From JADZEM01 sp046328125 (GTDB taxonomy: Bacteria; Chloroflexota; UBA6077; JACCZL01), in assembly GCA_046328125.1 (NCBI GenBank), contig JAXLXF010000006.1, positions 237,057-301,056 of the forward strand: 64,000 bases of DNA, written 5' to 3'. The translations under genes were made by a program, and so were the position numbers. Below the pieces are notes generated by a model. It saw only the letters and a list, made by a program, of their open reading frames with translations. It made no database searches and had not been told where the DNA came from. Shown here piece by piece: positions 19,542 to 29,016 of the stretch; the first letter of the stretch is position 1, and each line of letters begins with the position of its first letter.

Positions 19542-19685
19542 CATGTGACCGTCGCCGTAAACGGCCAGCAGATCTACGCCGGACAGTATGGTGCGGGCGA
19601 CGGACAGGTCCAGCTCGGCATCTCGGCACCCATCCTATCGGCCGCCAAGGTGCGCTTCGACAGTCTGGTGATCACCCAGCAGTAG
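19542..19685 (+). pseudogene. C-terminal remnant of a LamG-type Ser/Thr kinase gene
   Basis: The frame ending at TAG 19683-19685 translates to VAVNGQQIYAGQYG followed by GQVQLGISAPILSA and VRFDSLVITQQ. This matches, almost residue for residue, the last ~47 residues of the kinase encoded at 61122-63143 (FAVNGQELYAGQYG, GQVQLGIAAPILSS, VRFDNLVITQQ). Everything upstream, including kinase and membrane segments, is gone. It lies about 250 bases after the tRNA-bearing repeat, so an insertion or deletion there probably cut the gene. Confidence 0.8.
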
Positions 19686-19760
19686 CCGCGCGGCGGATCT
19701 GCGGCCGGGTCTGTCCGAACGACCGGCTCGGGCTGCGCACGCGCGTGGCAGTCCACCTGG

Positions 19761-19789
19761 CCTGCGAGATCGCACTGGCTCGCCAGCAT
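19761..19789 (+). promoter_or_regulatory. CCTGCGAGA-N16-GCAT element upstream of 19941 gene
   Basis: CCTGCGAGA at 19761-19769, 16 bases, GCAT at 19786-19789, pointing at the gene starting at 19941 (151-base leader). First of 15 exact copies in the window; see the finding on this element. Confidence 0.75.
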
Positions 19790-19940
19790 GCACCATCGAA
19801 GCAACACGGTGGCCGCGCTTCCACGACGGTCGTGACTGGTAGGCAGGCGCACATGACTGCGCATGCGCGTCCGTCTCATGCGTCTATCGTCTGGTCATAG
19901 CTCGACGGAAGCGGCGTCAGTCCCGTAGGTGGAGGTCGCG

Positions 19941-21122
19941 ATGCATAACCCCCCGAATCGATTCCCAGCCGACGACGACGCCGCGCGTGGAGCCGGCCTG
20001 CTGGCCTGGCACGAATTCGAGCGGTCGGACCTCGTCAGGTGGTTCGGCCTCCATGAGGTCGGTCGGACCGCGCTGAGCAACGGCTGGAGCGCAGTGCACC
20101 TGAAGCCAGGTAGTCATCATGAGGCGGTCGACATCGAGGTGCAGATCGATCCCCGGCAGCGTATCAAGCGGGCGCTGCTCATGATGGACCGAGCCTGGGT
20201 GGATGGTGGGCAGACGGCGAAGCTGGCCGACGATCTGACGCAGAGCTTCCTGCTCGCGCTCGCAGGACGCCATCCGGAGACGTCCGCGCTCGCCAGCCGA
20301 ATCTTCTCACGCAACCGAGGGAGCCAGCCGATCATCCGCGCTGATGATCCGCCACGGCCGGCCGATACGCTGATACCAGCGGTCATGATCGCGTTGGGCG
20401 CGTATCTGGGCAGCAGCCCGCGCGCCGAGTTGGTTGGGCCTCACCTCGCGATCGTCCTGGCAAACGACTGGAGCGCCAGCCACGCGCAGCTGACGCTGGA
20501 CATCGCCGACGCGCCGGGCGCCCCGCCACCCGCGTCGACAACTCCACCGAGCGCGCGCTACGACCGACTTTTCTTGGACAGCACGGACGTGCCGGCCGGT
20601 CTGACGATGACGCAAGACAGTCGGGGACGCGGCCCCGATCATGGGGATGCCAGCTTCTGGAAGTACGGCGGCATCGCGTCCGGCATGGCAGTCTGGCACG
20701 GGCCAGAGGATGCACCGATCCATCGGCTCGTCGATGTCCGCTGGGTGTTCCCAACCCCGGAGGCGGCCACGGAGTATGTCCACGAGACGATGGCAGCGAG
20801 CTCCGAAGGGCTGCCGCTCTTCGGGACAGATCCGCTGATCGGGACTGCCTGCCAGGTCTTCGGGGGTTCTCCCGATGTACTCGGCAGCGGTGACGGATTG
20901 ACGGCGTTCTGCTACCTGCTCACCGTCGGTCCGGTGGTCGTGAAGCTCTACGCGGCCGACTTCGACGGCGCGAGTCTGCGAGCCGAGATGCTCTATCCGA
21001 TTGCGCAAAGGATCGTCCAGCGGCTCTCCGCCGATCCCGTCGATACGCCGATCAACTGGGACTTGACGTTCCGAGTCGAGCCGGCGCCACCACCACGGAA
21101 GCCCTGGTGGCGCTTCTGGTAG
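19941..21122 (+). CDS. conserved paralogous protein, two-domain form
   Basis: 393 residues, cytosolic, family not recognised. ATG 19941 has GGAGG at 19931-19935. It is a paralogue of the 58008 product along its whole length: a domain of about 120 residues (WFGLHEVGR, WVDGGQTAKLADDLTQSFLL, GRHPETSALASRIF), a variable middle, and a C-terminal domain (YGGIASGMAVW, LVDVRWVFPTPEAATEY, VGPVVVKLYA). The C-terminal domain alone makes up the 49850 gene. Ends in a basic, aromatic tail (PWWRFW). Has its own CCTGCGAGA-type promoter. Confidence 0.75.
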   Translation: MHNPPNRFPADDDAARGAGLLAWHEFERSDLVRWFGLHEVGRTALSNGWSAVHLKPGSHHEAVDIEVQIDPRQRIKRALLMMDRAWVDGGQTAKLADDLTQSFLLALAGRHPETSALASRIFSRNRGSQPIIRADDPPRPADTLIPAVMIALGAYLGSSPRAELVGPHLAIVLANDWSASHAQLTLDIADAPGAPPPASTTPPSARYDRLFLDSTDVPAGLTMTQDSRGRGPDHGDASFWKYGGIASGMAVWHGPEDAPIHRLVDVRWVFPTPEAATEYVHETMAASSEGLPLFGTDPLIGTACQVFGGSPDVLGSGDGLTAFCYLLTVGPVVVKLYAADFDGASLRAEMLYPIAQRIVQRLSADPVDTPINWDLTFRVEPAPPPRKPWWRFW

Positions 21123-21186
21123 CGGCGGCGGCGAGCCCCCCAGATACGGCCGTCGCGAACGCGCCTGGGCAGGATCTCCTGGCGTC

Positions 21187-21215
21187 CCTGCGAGATCCTC
21201 CGCCTGGCGCCGCAT
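21187..21215 (+). promoter_or_regulatory. CCTGCGAGA-N16-GCAT element upstream of beta-helix gene
   Basis: CCTGCGAGA 21187-21195, 16 bases, GCAT 21212-21215; 55 bases before the ATG at 21271. Confidence 0.8.
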
Positions 21216-21270
21216 GGTGAACAACGAGAGGGTCAGCCCTATCAAGCCCACATGTCGGGAGGACAGTCGC

Positions 21271-23946
21271 ATGCGAGCGAGAGGTGCGTTGCTAGCGGTC
21301 GGTGCGCTCGGGCTGACGTTCGTTGCGCTTCTTCAGCCGCAATCGGCCTTCGCGAAAGACTTCACGGTCGATGATCCGGGCTACCACCCGAACAGCAACG
21401 AGGCGACGGCCAGGGGCGAATGCGATGTCGCCGCCCCGGAGGCGTCCCCACCGATTCCGCCCGGCTGCTCGCTGGTGGCCGCGATCCATGTCGCCAACTT
21501 CCTGGGCGGAGCAAGCACGATAACCCTGCCGGGCGGCGTGTATCAGCTCATCGATCCGCAGACCGGTCAGGCGTTCGCCACCGAAAGCATCGGCGTGCCG
21601 ATGACGATCTTCGGTGGCGGCGAGAGCAGCACGACCGTGAACGGCGGTATCACGAGCTCGGGCAGTTATCGCCTCACGGTCGCCAATCTCACGACGACTC
21701 AGGGCGGCATCTCAGGTCAGGTCTTCCTCAACCGGGTGACGGTCAACGGCGGCGACACCGGCGTCCAGATTTATGGGACCGGTCCATCGACGCTGGATCA
21801 TGTGACCATCAAGAACACCGGCAACGGCGGCGGCATCGCCACCGGGCTCGGCAGCGGGGCCGTCATCATCAAGAATGCCGTGGTGAGCGGTTCAACCGGG
21901 CCGGGCATGCTGCTGGGGGAGAACTTCCCAGCGACGGTGAGCGACTCAGAAGTCAGCGGCGCGTTCGGGGTCGGCATCTCGGCCGTTGGCGCGGTGATCA
22001 CCAGCACGAAGGTCCATGACAATCAGGGCGTCGGCATCGCCGCCACCAACAGCACTGTCAATCTCGTCACCGTCACGAATAATCAGGGCGGCATGTCGGT
22101 GACCAAAAGCAGTCTGCTATTTACGACGATCACCAACAACACGGCCACCGGCCCGGTCGGCGTTGGCGGCATCACCGTGCTCGGCACGAGTAGTCTCGCA
22201 GAGGTCACGATCACCGGCAACAAGGGCGCGGTTGGCGGTCTCCGCAGCTTCGGAGCGGGCACTGTCGTCACGCTCGGGAGCAACGTACGCATCGAAAACA
22301 ACACTGGCAGCGCCGCCGGCGGGATCAGCAACGAAAACGGCGCACTGCTCACGCTCTTCAGCACAAGTGTCTCGAACAACACCTCGACCGGCGGCGCCGG
22401 CGGTATTCGCAATCAGGATGCGACGATCCTGCTGCGGTCGGCGACCGTCAACGACAACACGGCGGCACAGGCCGGCGGCGGGCTCATCAACACCGGCACC
22501 AGGGCGAGGGTCGAGTCGACGGATGACGATCCGTCAGCGCTCACGGCGGATTTCTCGGAGAATACCGCTCCGACCGGCGCCGGCATCTTCAACGATGGCG
22601 GCACCATGATCCTGAAGCGCGTCAGCGTCGACAACAACACCGCGACGACGGCCGGCGGCGCAGCCGGCATCCTGACTCGGCTCGGCATCGTGACCATCAA
22701 CGACACGAAGATCAGGACCAACACCGGGACGGGGATCAAGCAGATCGGCGGCAACACCACCGGCAACGGCCTCACCATCTTCTCGAGCTCCGGGGCCGGC
22801 ATCGAGACGACGACTGACGCAACTGCGCCATCTGCCAGGGCGAACGTCTCCCTCAACGCGAGCCACATCCTCCAGAATCTCGGCGGCGGCTTCATCAACC
22901 GAGGCGCGGCCGGCTCGATCGCCCAGATCGTCGGGAGCCTCATCCGCCAGAATCAGCAGTCCGGCAGCCAGGCGCTCGCCGGTGCGCCGAGCGGGAGCGG
23001 CATCGCAAACGGCGAGCTCAACACCCTGACTATCACCGACTCGGCGGTCGAAGGGAACAGCGGCGGCAGCGGCGCCGTCGCCAACGGCGGCAACGCCACC
23101 CTCACCCGCGTCTCGATCAGCGGCAACGCCGGCACCGGCTTCGTCAACGCGGCCACCGCCGGTACCACGGCGCTCTCGGCCGTCACGATCAGCGGCAACA
23201 ACGGCGCGGGCGGACCCGGCGGCCTCCAGGCGCTCGGCGCCCTCACCCTGACCGGCGTCACCATCACGGCCAACACCGGCGGCGGCGTCGGATCGAGCGC
23301 GAACGCGCTGAGGCTCAAGAGCAGCATCATCGCCAACAACGGCGGACCGAACTGTCAGGGCGCGCCGACCTCGCTCGGTCACAACCTGTCCAGCGACATA
23401 TCCTGCCCGTTCAACGCGGGCAACGGTGACGTCATCGGCGTGGACCCGCTGCTGGGTCCCCTTGGCGGCCCGAGCGGCAAGCCGCAGACCCATGCGCTCC
23501 AGCCCGGTAGCCCGGCCATCGACGCCGGCGACAACGCCGACTGCGCCAACACACCGCTCGACGGCAACGGCGACGGCACGGTCGTGTGCGACATCGGCGC
23601 GTTCGAGGCGCCGGACTTGTCAGGTGGGACCTGTTCTCCACGCCCGAACGTCGTGGTGGCGGCGACAAACAATCGCGACGGGCGACTGAGAGTGACCGTC
23701 TCGTCTGGGCGCGGCAGCATCCGGACCATCGACTTCGGCGCCGCGGCGAATGCGCTCGTCGAGATCCCCGGCACGACATCGGGAACGGCGGGCAACTTCA
23801 CGTTCACGCCGCCGGCCAACACCGGGCAGGTGACGTTCTACGTGCGCCGGGCGACGGCTGGCTCGGCCGCGACGGTGCAAGTGATCGTGACGGACGGCTG
23901 TGGACCGTGGCGATCGTTCGTCGGCGGCGGGCCAGCCGCGTTCTGA
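21271..23946 (+). CDS. secreted right-handed beta-helix protein
   Basis: 891 residues. ATG 21271 follows GGGAGGA (21257-21263); the longer frame to 21214 has no site. Signal peptide at 1-28 (cleavage expected after SAFA). Residues about 30-650 are short imperfect repeats rich in Gly, Asn and Thr (TITGN, VSGNT, NNT patterns), as in pectate-lyase-like parallel beta-helices; residues around 700-760 carry LQPGSPAIDAGD and CDIGAFE, the choice-of-anchor-Q type tail, followed by a beta-sandwich-like end. The similar protein at 54247 shares the closing motif (VGGGPAAF). Likely extracellular and adhesive or polysaccharide-facing; no catalytic residues identified. Confidence 0.85.
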   Translation: MRARGALLAVGALGLTFVALLQPQSAFAKDFTVDDPGYHPNSNEATARGECDVAAPEASPPIPPGCSLVAAIHVANFLGGASTITLPGGVYQLIDPQTGQAFATESIGVPMTIFGGGESSTTVNGGITSSGSYRLTVANLTTTQGGISGQVFLNRVTVNGGDTGVQIYGTGPSTLDHVTIKNTGNGGGIATGLGSGAVIIKNAVVSGSTGPGMLLGENFPATVSDSEVSGAFGVGISAVGAVITSTKVHDNQGVGIAATNSTVNLVTVTNNQGGMSVTKSSLLFTTITNNTATGPVGVGGITVLGTSSLAEVTITGNKGAVGGLRSFGAGTVVTLGSNVRIENNTGSAAGGISNENGALLTLFSTSVSNNTSTGGAGGIRNQDATILLRSATVNDNTAAQAGGGLINTGTRARVESTDDDPSALTADFSENTAPTGAGIFNDGGTMILKRVSVDNNTATTAGGAAGILTRLGIVTINDTKIRTNTGTGIKQIGGNTTGNGLTIFSSSGAGIETTTDATAPSARANVSLNASHILQNLGGGFINRGAAGSIAQIVGSLIRQNQQSGSQALAGAPSGSGIANGELNTLTITDSAVEGNSGGSGAVANGGNATLTRVSISGNAGTGFVNAATAGTTALSAVTISGNNGAGGPGGLQALGALTLTGVTITANTGGGVGSSANALRLKSSIIANNGGPNCQGAPTSLGHNLSSDISCPFNAGNGDVIGVDPLLGPLGGPSGKPQTHALQPGSPAIDAGDNADCANTPLDGNGDGTVVCDIGAFEAPDLSGGTCSPRPNVVVAATNNRDGRLRVTVSSGRGSIRTIDFGAAANALVEIPGTTSGTAGNFTFTPPANTGQVTFYVRRATAGSAATVQVIVTDGCGPWRSFVGGGPAAF

Positions 23947-23997
23947 GTCGCCGGCGCACAACGGGATGGCGCCCAGACCAGTTTGGCGCGATCCCGC

Positions 23998-24021
23998 TAT
24001 GATGGTGGCCGGGCCGTGGCG
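23998..24021 (+). promoter_or_regulatory. conserved TATGAT box and leader of kinase gene
   Basis: TATGATGGTGGCCG, one variable base, then GCCGTG is shared with the leader of the kinase at 59356 (TATGAT at 59320-59325). It resembles a -10 box, but no -35 hexamer is visible at 16-18 bases in either copy. These kinase genes lack the CCTGCGAGA element, so they may use another sigma factor. Confidence 0.45.
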
Positions 24022-24032
24022 ACGGAGGGGCC

Positions 24033-26201
24033 GTGGATCTGTTCGTGGGGCGGCAGGTGGGGCCATACGAGCTGCACGAGCGCCTGGGGGCCGGGGGCAT
24101 GGGCGTCGTCTACCGCGCCACCCACCGGCGATTGCGCCAGCCAAGGGCCGTCAAAGTGCTGCCCGCCAATCTCGCGGCGAATCGGACGTTCGTCGAGCGC
24201 TTCGAGCGCGAGGCCCGGCTGGCGGCCGAGCTGGAGCACCCCAACATCGTCCGGGTCCACGACGTGGGCGACCACGACGGCACCCACTACCTCGCGATGG
24301 AGCTCCTGGCGGGGCGCTCCCTCGGTCAGCTCATCCGCGAGGAGGCGCCCGTGCCGCTGGGCCGCGCGGTCGCCCTGCTGCGGCAACTGGCGGCGGCGCT
24401 GGACTTCGCGCACGGGCGCGGGGTGGCCCACCGCGACGTCAAGCCGGGCAACGTGTTCGTGGCGGCAGACGATCACCTGACGCTGGTCGACTTCGGGATC
24501 GCGCGGGCGGCCGAGGAGGCGCGGCTGACCGGGACCGGAGCGATCGTGGGGACGGCCGAGTATCTGGCGCCCGAGGTGGTGCTGGGGGCCGAGCACGGGC
24601 CGGGCTCGGACCTCTACGCGCTGGGGATCGTCGCGTACGAGCTGATCACCGGGCGGGTGCCGTTCACCGGCCCCAGCTCGCACCCGATCATGTACGCCCA
24701 GGTCAACCGGCCGCCGCCCCGGCCCCGCTCGTTCCGTTCGGACCTGTCGCCGGTCGTGGAGGGGCTGCTGCTACGCCAGCTTGCGAAGACGCCCGAGCAC
24801 CGATTCCCCACGGCCACGGCGTTCGTCGACGCGCTCGCGACCGAGGTGGGGGCACAGCAGCGAGCGCAACCACCGATTCGGACCCCGGATAGCGACTGGC
24901 ACCTCGTCGAGGATAGGCCCGATCCTGAGCGCACGGACACCGAGCCGGCCGCTGGCGAGCACGGACGGGCGGCGCGTGATCCAACCCGCCCGCGCGTGGT
25001 GCCTCGACCACCCGTCGTGCCAAGAGGGCGGGTCGACGAGTCTCGGACGCACGTGCTTCCGACGGGCGAGGCCCGACACGTCAGCCGCAGACGCCTGCTC
25101 CTGGCCGTCGTTGGGCTAACCGTGGGTGGCGGAGGCCTGGCGTACGCGCTCCCGGGCCGCGAACCGGCTGCCACGCCGGGCCCGGCGCCCGGTGACACGC
25201 CGCCCCCGGCTGTGGCGGGCACAGCGAGCGTGCTGCGCCCGACCATATCGCCGGGCGTCGCCGCCGAGGCCGTGGCACGGCCACCGGGCTCGCCGTCACC
25301 CGCACAGACTGGCGCAGCCGGCGAGCGTATCCTCGCTGGGCACACGGGTGACGTTCGAGCGGTCGCATGGTCGCCGGACGGGCAGCTTGTGGCCTCAGGC
25401 TCCGAGGACTTTACCGCTCGGCTGTGGCGGGTCGGCGACGGCACTCCCGCTCAGACGCTGATCGGTCATGCGAACTACGTCATGGCGGTCGCGTTCTCGC
25501 CGGATGGGCAGCTTCTCGCGACAGGCTCACTGGACAAGACCGCGCGACTGTGGAAGGTAGCCGATGGCAGTCTGGTCCGCACGCTGAGCGGGCACGCAGA
25601 CGCGATCTGGGGCGTGGCGTTCTCGCCCGATGGCCAAAGCCTGGTCTCCTGCGCGGCCGCTCCCGATGCCACGGTTCGATTGTGGCGTATCGCTGACGGG
25701 AGTGAGGTCAGGATGATGCGTGGTCATCATGGCACGATCACGTGCGTGGCATTCTCCCCCGGTGGCAAGGTGATCGCCTCCGGGGCCGAGGACAAGACCA
25801 TCCGATTCTGGAGCCCCGACGACGGCAAAGAGATCAGCCTCCTCAGCGGGCACGATGGGACCGTCTTCAGCCTCGCCTTCTCTCCTGACGCTCAACTCCT
25901 CGCCTCGGGCGCTGGGGATCGGACGGCGCGGCTCTGGCGGGTGGGCGACGGCAGCACCGTCCGAGCGATTCGCCCAACGATGGACCTGGTTCACGGCGTC
26001 GCGTACTCGCCAGAGGGGCGCGTGCTCGCCTGCTCCTCCGGATCTGAGCCAAACATGCAGCTCTGGAACGTGCCAGATGGCACCGCGCGGCGCACCCTCG
26101 CCGGCCACGAGCAAGGCGTCTACAGCGTGAGGTTCTCGCCTGACGGACGGTCGCTTGCCTCCGGCTCCCGTGACAAGACGGTACGCATCTGGCAGCTCTA
26201 G
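24033..26201 (+). CDS. membrane Ser/Thr protein kinase with seven WD40 repeats
   Basis: 722 residues; GTG 24033 after GGAGGGG (24024-24030). Kinase domain about 10-270: GAGGMGVVYRA glycine loop, Lys41 in AVKVL, HRDVKPGN (Asp135), DFG (Asp153), APEV. All catalytic residues are present. A proline-rich linker leads to a single membrane helix preceded by SRRR (near residue 360), then seven WD40 blades (SPDGQ, LW and D..ARLW signatures), which would lie outside the cell. Eukaryote-like kinases of this plan sense an external signal and phosphorylate FHA-domain or regulator partners; an FHA protein is encoded nearby on the other strand. Confidence 0.92.
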   Translation: MDLFVGRQVGPYELHERLGAGGMGVVYRATHRRLRQPRAVKVLPANLAANRTFVERFEREARLAAELEHPNIVRVHDVGDHDGTHYLAMELLAGRSLGQLIREEAPVPLGRAVALLRQLAAALDFAHGRGVAHRDVKPGNVFVAADDHLTLVDFGIARAAEEARLTGTGAIVGTAEYLAPEVVLGAEHGPGSDLYALGIVAYELITGRVPFTGPSSHPIMYAQVNRPPPRPRSFRSDLSPVVEGLLLRQLAKTPEHRFPTATAFVDALATEVGAQQRAQPPIRTPDSDWHLVEDRPDPERTDTEPAAGEHGRAARDPTRPRVVPRPPVVPRGRVDESRTHVLPTGEARHVSRRRLLLAVVGLTVGGGGLAYALPGREPAATPGPAPGDTPPPAVAGTASVLRPTISPGVAAEAVARPPGSPSPAQTGAAGERILAGHTGDVRAVAWSPDGQLVASGSEDFTARLWRVGDGTPAQTLIGHANYVMAVAFSPDGQLLATGSLDKTARLWKVADGSLVRTLSGHADAIWGVAFSPDGQSLVSCAAAPDATVRLWRIADGSEVRMMRGHHGTITCVAFSPGGKVIASGAEDKTIRFWSPDDGKEISLLSGHDGTVFSLAFSPDAQLLASGAGDRTARLWRVGDGSTVRAIRPTMDLVHGVAYSPEGRVLACSSGSEPNMQLWNVPDGTARRTLAGHEQGVYSVRFSPDGRSLASGSRDKTVRIWQL

Positions 26202-26266
26202 CTTCCCCTGGCACGGAGGGGCACCGTGCTTGGCAATGAGCAGGATCGCCGCGGGCAGGCTGCGCG

Positions 26267-27019
26267 CTACCGGTACGGGACGCGACGGAGCGCGTCCCGA
26301 ACCTCGCGCGGGTCGTCCGAGTCGGCGGCAGAGATGGCGCGCAGCAGCCAGGTCGTCGATTCGTCGGCGAAGATGGCGGCCCCTCCGGCTGACGGCCGTT
26401 CGGGACAGAAGACCTCGAAGCTCTCCTGGTGGACGACGACGAAGTCGCTCGGACCGGGAAAGTTGAGAAGGTCGCGCATGCAGTACCACCCGACGACCGG
26501 GACGCCTGCCGCCTGGAAGACCTGCGCCGGGGCCGAGGGTATCGGCGAGCCCAGGCCGAGCATCGCCGCCACGACACCGTCGCGCTGGATCAGCTTGCGC
26601 GCCAGGCCCTGACTGACCGCCGCGCTCCCGCTGTTGTCTTCGACAATGAGCTCGTACTGGCGAGTGCTATCGCGGGCCAGCACGTTGGCGCGGTTGACCA
26701 CTCGCCGGGCGGCCTCCCGCGCCGCGCCCCCCAACGTCGCGTTCGTGCCCTGCAGCGGAGCCAGCAGCCCGATTCGGATCGGGGCGACGGTCGGCGCCGC
26801 CTGGGGGCTGCTGGTGGGCGAGGTCTCTGCGGGGACCGCCATTGGTGATGACAGCGTGGCCGGAGCCGGCGACGGTACCGCTGCCGGCGGCTCCGCCGAG
26901 GCGGGAGACTGTCCCGCGCTCCCGCAACCGATCAGCGATCCGACGACCAGTACGAGGGTCACGAGCCCTTGGCGCAGCTGACACGTGCCTGGGTGACCGG
27001 ACGACGTTGCCTGGGACAT
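26267..27019 (-). CDS. lipoprotein, truncated substrate-binding (Peripla_BP_6-like) domain
   Basis: 250 residues. ATG 27019 is set by GGAGG 8 bases upstream; GTG 27034 would overlap that site. Lipobox SLIGC gives a lipoprotein. After a Pro/Ser/Thr-rich spacer, PIRIGLLAPLQGTNATLG starts a fold like the amino-acid-binding proteins of branched-chain transporters, continuing through ELIVEDNSG and VVAAMLGLGSP to GVPVVGWYCMRD. The domain is only about 170 residues, half the usual length, so it may bind ligand differently or present a partner surface. Paralogue of the 53350 gene and of the sensor domain of the 59356 kinase; no permease or ATPase is near. Confidence 0.75.
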   Translation of the reverse strand: MSQATSSGHPGTCQLRQGLVTLVLVVGSLIGCGSAGQSPASAEPPAAVPSPAPATLSSPMAVPAETSPTSSPQAAPTVAPIRIGLLAPLQGTNATLGGAAREAARRVVNRANVLARDSTRQYELIVEDNSGSAAVSQGLARKLIQRDGVVAAMLGLGSPIPSAPAQVFQAAGVPVVGWYCMRDLLNFPGPSDFVVVHQESFEVFCPERPSAGGAAIFADESTTWLLRAISAADSDDPREVRDALRRVPYR

Positions 27020-27039
27020 CAGCACGACCTCCACAGGTC

Positions 27040-27068
27040 ATGCTGCGCACCGGTCGACTTCTCGCAGC
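27040..27068 (-). promoter_or_regulatory. GCTGCGAGA-N16-GCAT element of lipoprotein gene
   Basis: Minus strand: GCTGCGAGA (27068-27060), 16 bases, GCAT (27043-27040), 20 bases before ATG 27019, giving a very short leader. An inverted repeat GACCT-CCAC-AGGTC (27026-27039) covers the ribosome-binding site. Confidence 0.75.
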
Positions 27069-27120
27069 GCTGCGTCCACGATCTCGCCGCTTCAACGCCG
27101 GCCCACGCTCGACGGGATCG

Positions 27121-28905
27121 TCAGGGCGTGAGCAGAAAGTCCGACCGCACGGTATGGGTTGATGATCGACCGGCCGAGCCGCCGCGCCGGAGCGAGCGTA
27201 GTGTCGCGAGGAGCTCGTGCCGCGTGATCCCGACCGCCGACAGCGCCCGATCCAGCGCTGAGCTCGGCGTCCGCAAGACCGCGTGGAGCAGGTGATCCTC
27301 CAGGATGAGCGGTGAACCCTCGTCCTTCGCCTGAGCCTGGGCCAGACCGAGCACGTCACGGTAGCCGGCGCTCGTCACCACCTGAGGCCGGGCCGGCAGC
27401 CCGGCCGCCAGGCGGGCGACGATGCTGTCGACACGATCGTGGTGGGCGCCGACGACCTCGCGGGTCAGGCCGTTCTTCAGGCTAAGCAGACCGAGCAACA
27501 GCGGCACCGTGCTGAGATCGGTTCGTGCGCGCTCAGCCTGCACCCTGGCAGCGGCGAGCGCCTCGCTGGCCGCCGCGCTCCAACGCGGCGCCCCGGCGAA
27601 CGGCAGCGGCACGACGCCATCGTTGCGGGCGGCGAAGACGTCGAGACCGAAGAGCAGCGGGCGACCCTCCAGGTGAGCGACCGCCTCGCGACGCGCATCA
27701 TCGAACGGCAGCCGGCAGGCCGGATCGCGCGTGCAACCGGTCGGGTCGACCCAGATGCCCTCCTCACGCAATCGACGCGCATCCAGGATCAGCGGCCCCA
27801 GGCCGGCCCCGGCACCGCGCCAGCAGCCGACCAGCGCATGCCGCCAGCTTCCCATGTCGAGAATCGCCACCAGGGGCTGGAATCCAAGGTGCTCCAGGCA
27901 ACCGGCAAACAGCAGGGCGAGGTCGAGGCAGGTTCCTTGCCCGGCGCGCTGCTCCGGTCGGAACAGCACCTGGTGCGGCAGGCGGATCTTCTGGCTGGTG
28001 TGGTCCCAGTGCGGCGGCTCGAGCTGATAGTCAAGGTGCCACCGCTCGGCCAGGTGCTGGTACAACGCCACCAGCGCGCCTGCGGGCTCGCCGATGTCCC
28101 TATCCATGGGCCCATCCACCGGCGCCGCCCGAACGACGTCGAGTGCCACCTCGGCGACGAGCGGGTGGTTCGGCAAGATGAACGCCGCCAACGACAGGCG
28201 ATGGTCGTCGGCACACGACCATTCGTTGTGCGCGAGGACTCGGCAATCGACGCGATCGCCGTCCAGGGGCTGGTCGTCAAGCGCCAGGGAGATCGTCGCG
28301 CCTCCGGCCTCCATCCGGCTCTCCAGGCTCGCATAGTCCAGGTCCAGTGCGGGTGGCTGGAGCTGCACGCGCTCGCCCGGCGCCAGCGCCGGCACACGCA
28401 CGGTCGCCTCTGCGGCGTCGGGGGCGAGCGCGAGCGTCAACCGGGCCGCCCGGCTCGATCGAGCCGACCAATTGCGGACCGTCAGCTGCGAGACGACCGG
28501 CAGGCCGCAGTGCACCAGCGCCAGGTTGACAGCCGGGGTGACCTCCAGGTCGACCACCAGGCCGTGGCCTCGCAGGCGCCGCCACGTCGGCGGGGCGAAC
28601 AGCAACGCCGTGCCGCCAAGCCGAATCTCGGCACCGGACTCCAGGCGCACCGGCCCGCTCCCACGAATCTCCTGGCCCCCGACGCGGGTGCCGCTCGTGC
28701 TCGCGGCGTCCTCGATCCACCACGCACCACGCCCCGACCAGATCCGGGCGTGCGATCGTGACACGCGCCCATCCGGCGACAGGTCGATGTCCGGGGCGCC
28801 GCGCTCGGGGTCGGACCGGCCGAGCCAGGTCTCGCGATCCGGCCAGAGCGTCCAGAGATCCGCCGCCTGCTCGCCATCCAGCCGCGCCAGCCGAAAACCG
28901 TGCAC
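27121..28905 (-). CDS. FHA / transglutaminase-like / Clp-N fusion protein
   Basis: 594 residues from GTG 28905, which has GAGGGG 7 bases before it; the ATG at 28968 has no site. Residues 25-105 form an FHA domain (LGRSD, VSRSHARI, STSGTRVGG), a phospho-threonine reader. A beta-rich middle is followed by a transglutaminase-like core: GTCLDLALLFAGCLEHLG (Cys326) and WRHALVG (His356), with a plausible Asp after it. The last ~130 residues show two helical repeats like the Clp N-terminal domain (LSTVPLLLGLL and EDHLLHAVL). Cytosolic. It follows the WD40 kinase gene 29017 by 111 bases on the same strand, so the kinase may phosphorylate a partner this protein reads. A second copy starts beyond the window end (63162). 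Confidence 0.75.
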   Translation of the reverse strand: MHGFRLARLDGEQAADLWTLWPDRETWLGRSDPERGAPDIDLSPDGRVSRSHARIWSGRGAWWIEDAASTSGTRVGGQEIRGSGPVRLESGAEIRLGGTALLFAPPTWRRLRGHGLVVDLEVTPAVNLALVHCGLPVVSQLTVRNWSARSSRAARLTLALAPDAAEATVRVPALAPGERVQLQPPALDLDYASLESRMEAGGATISLALDDQPLDGDRVDCRVLAHNEWSCADDHRLSLAAFILPNHPLVAEVALDVVRAAPVDGPMDRDIGEPAGALVALYQHLAERWHLDYQLEPPHWDHTSQKIRLPHQVLFRPEQRAGQGTCLDLALLFAGCLEHLGFQPLVAILDMGSWRHALVGCWRGAGAGLGPLILDARRLREEGIWVDPTGCTRDPACRLPFDDARREAVAHLEGRPLLFGLDVFAARNDGVVPLPFAGAPRWSAAASEALAAARVQAERARTDLSTVPLLLGLLSLKNGLTREVVGAHHDRVDSIVARLAAGLPARPQVVTSAGYRDVLGLAQAQAKDEGSPLILEDHLLHAVLRTPSSALDRALSAVGITRHELLATLRSLRRGGSAGRSSTHTVRSDFLLTP

Positions 28906-29016
28906 CCCGTCACCCCTCGTGGGGTGAGCGTACCACGCGCGCTCGCTCGGGGCGCATCGCCAGATCATGGAGTCGGCAGCGGGAAGTCGCGGGTGCGGGG
29001 AGCCTGGCGGCCGTGC

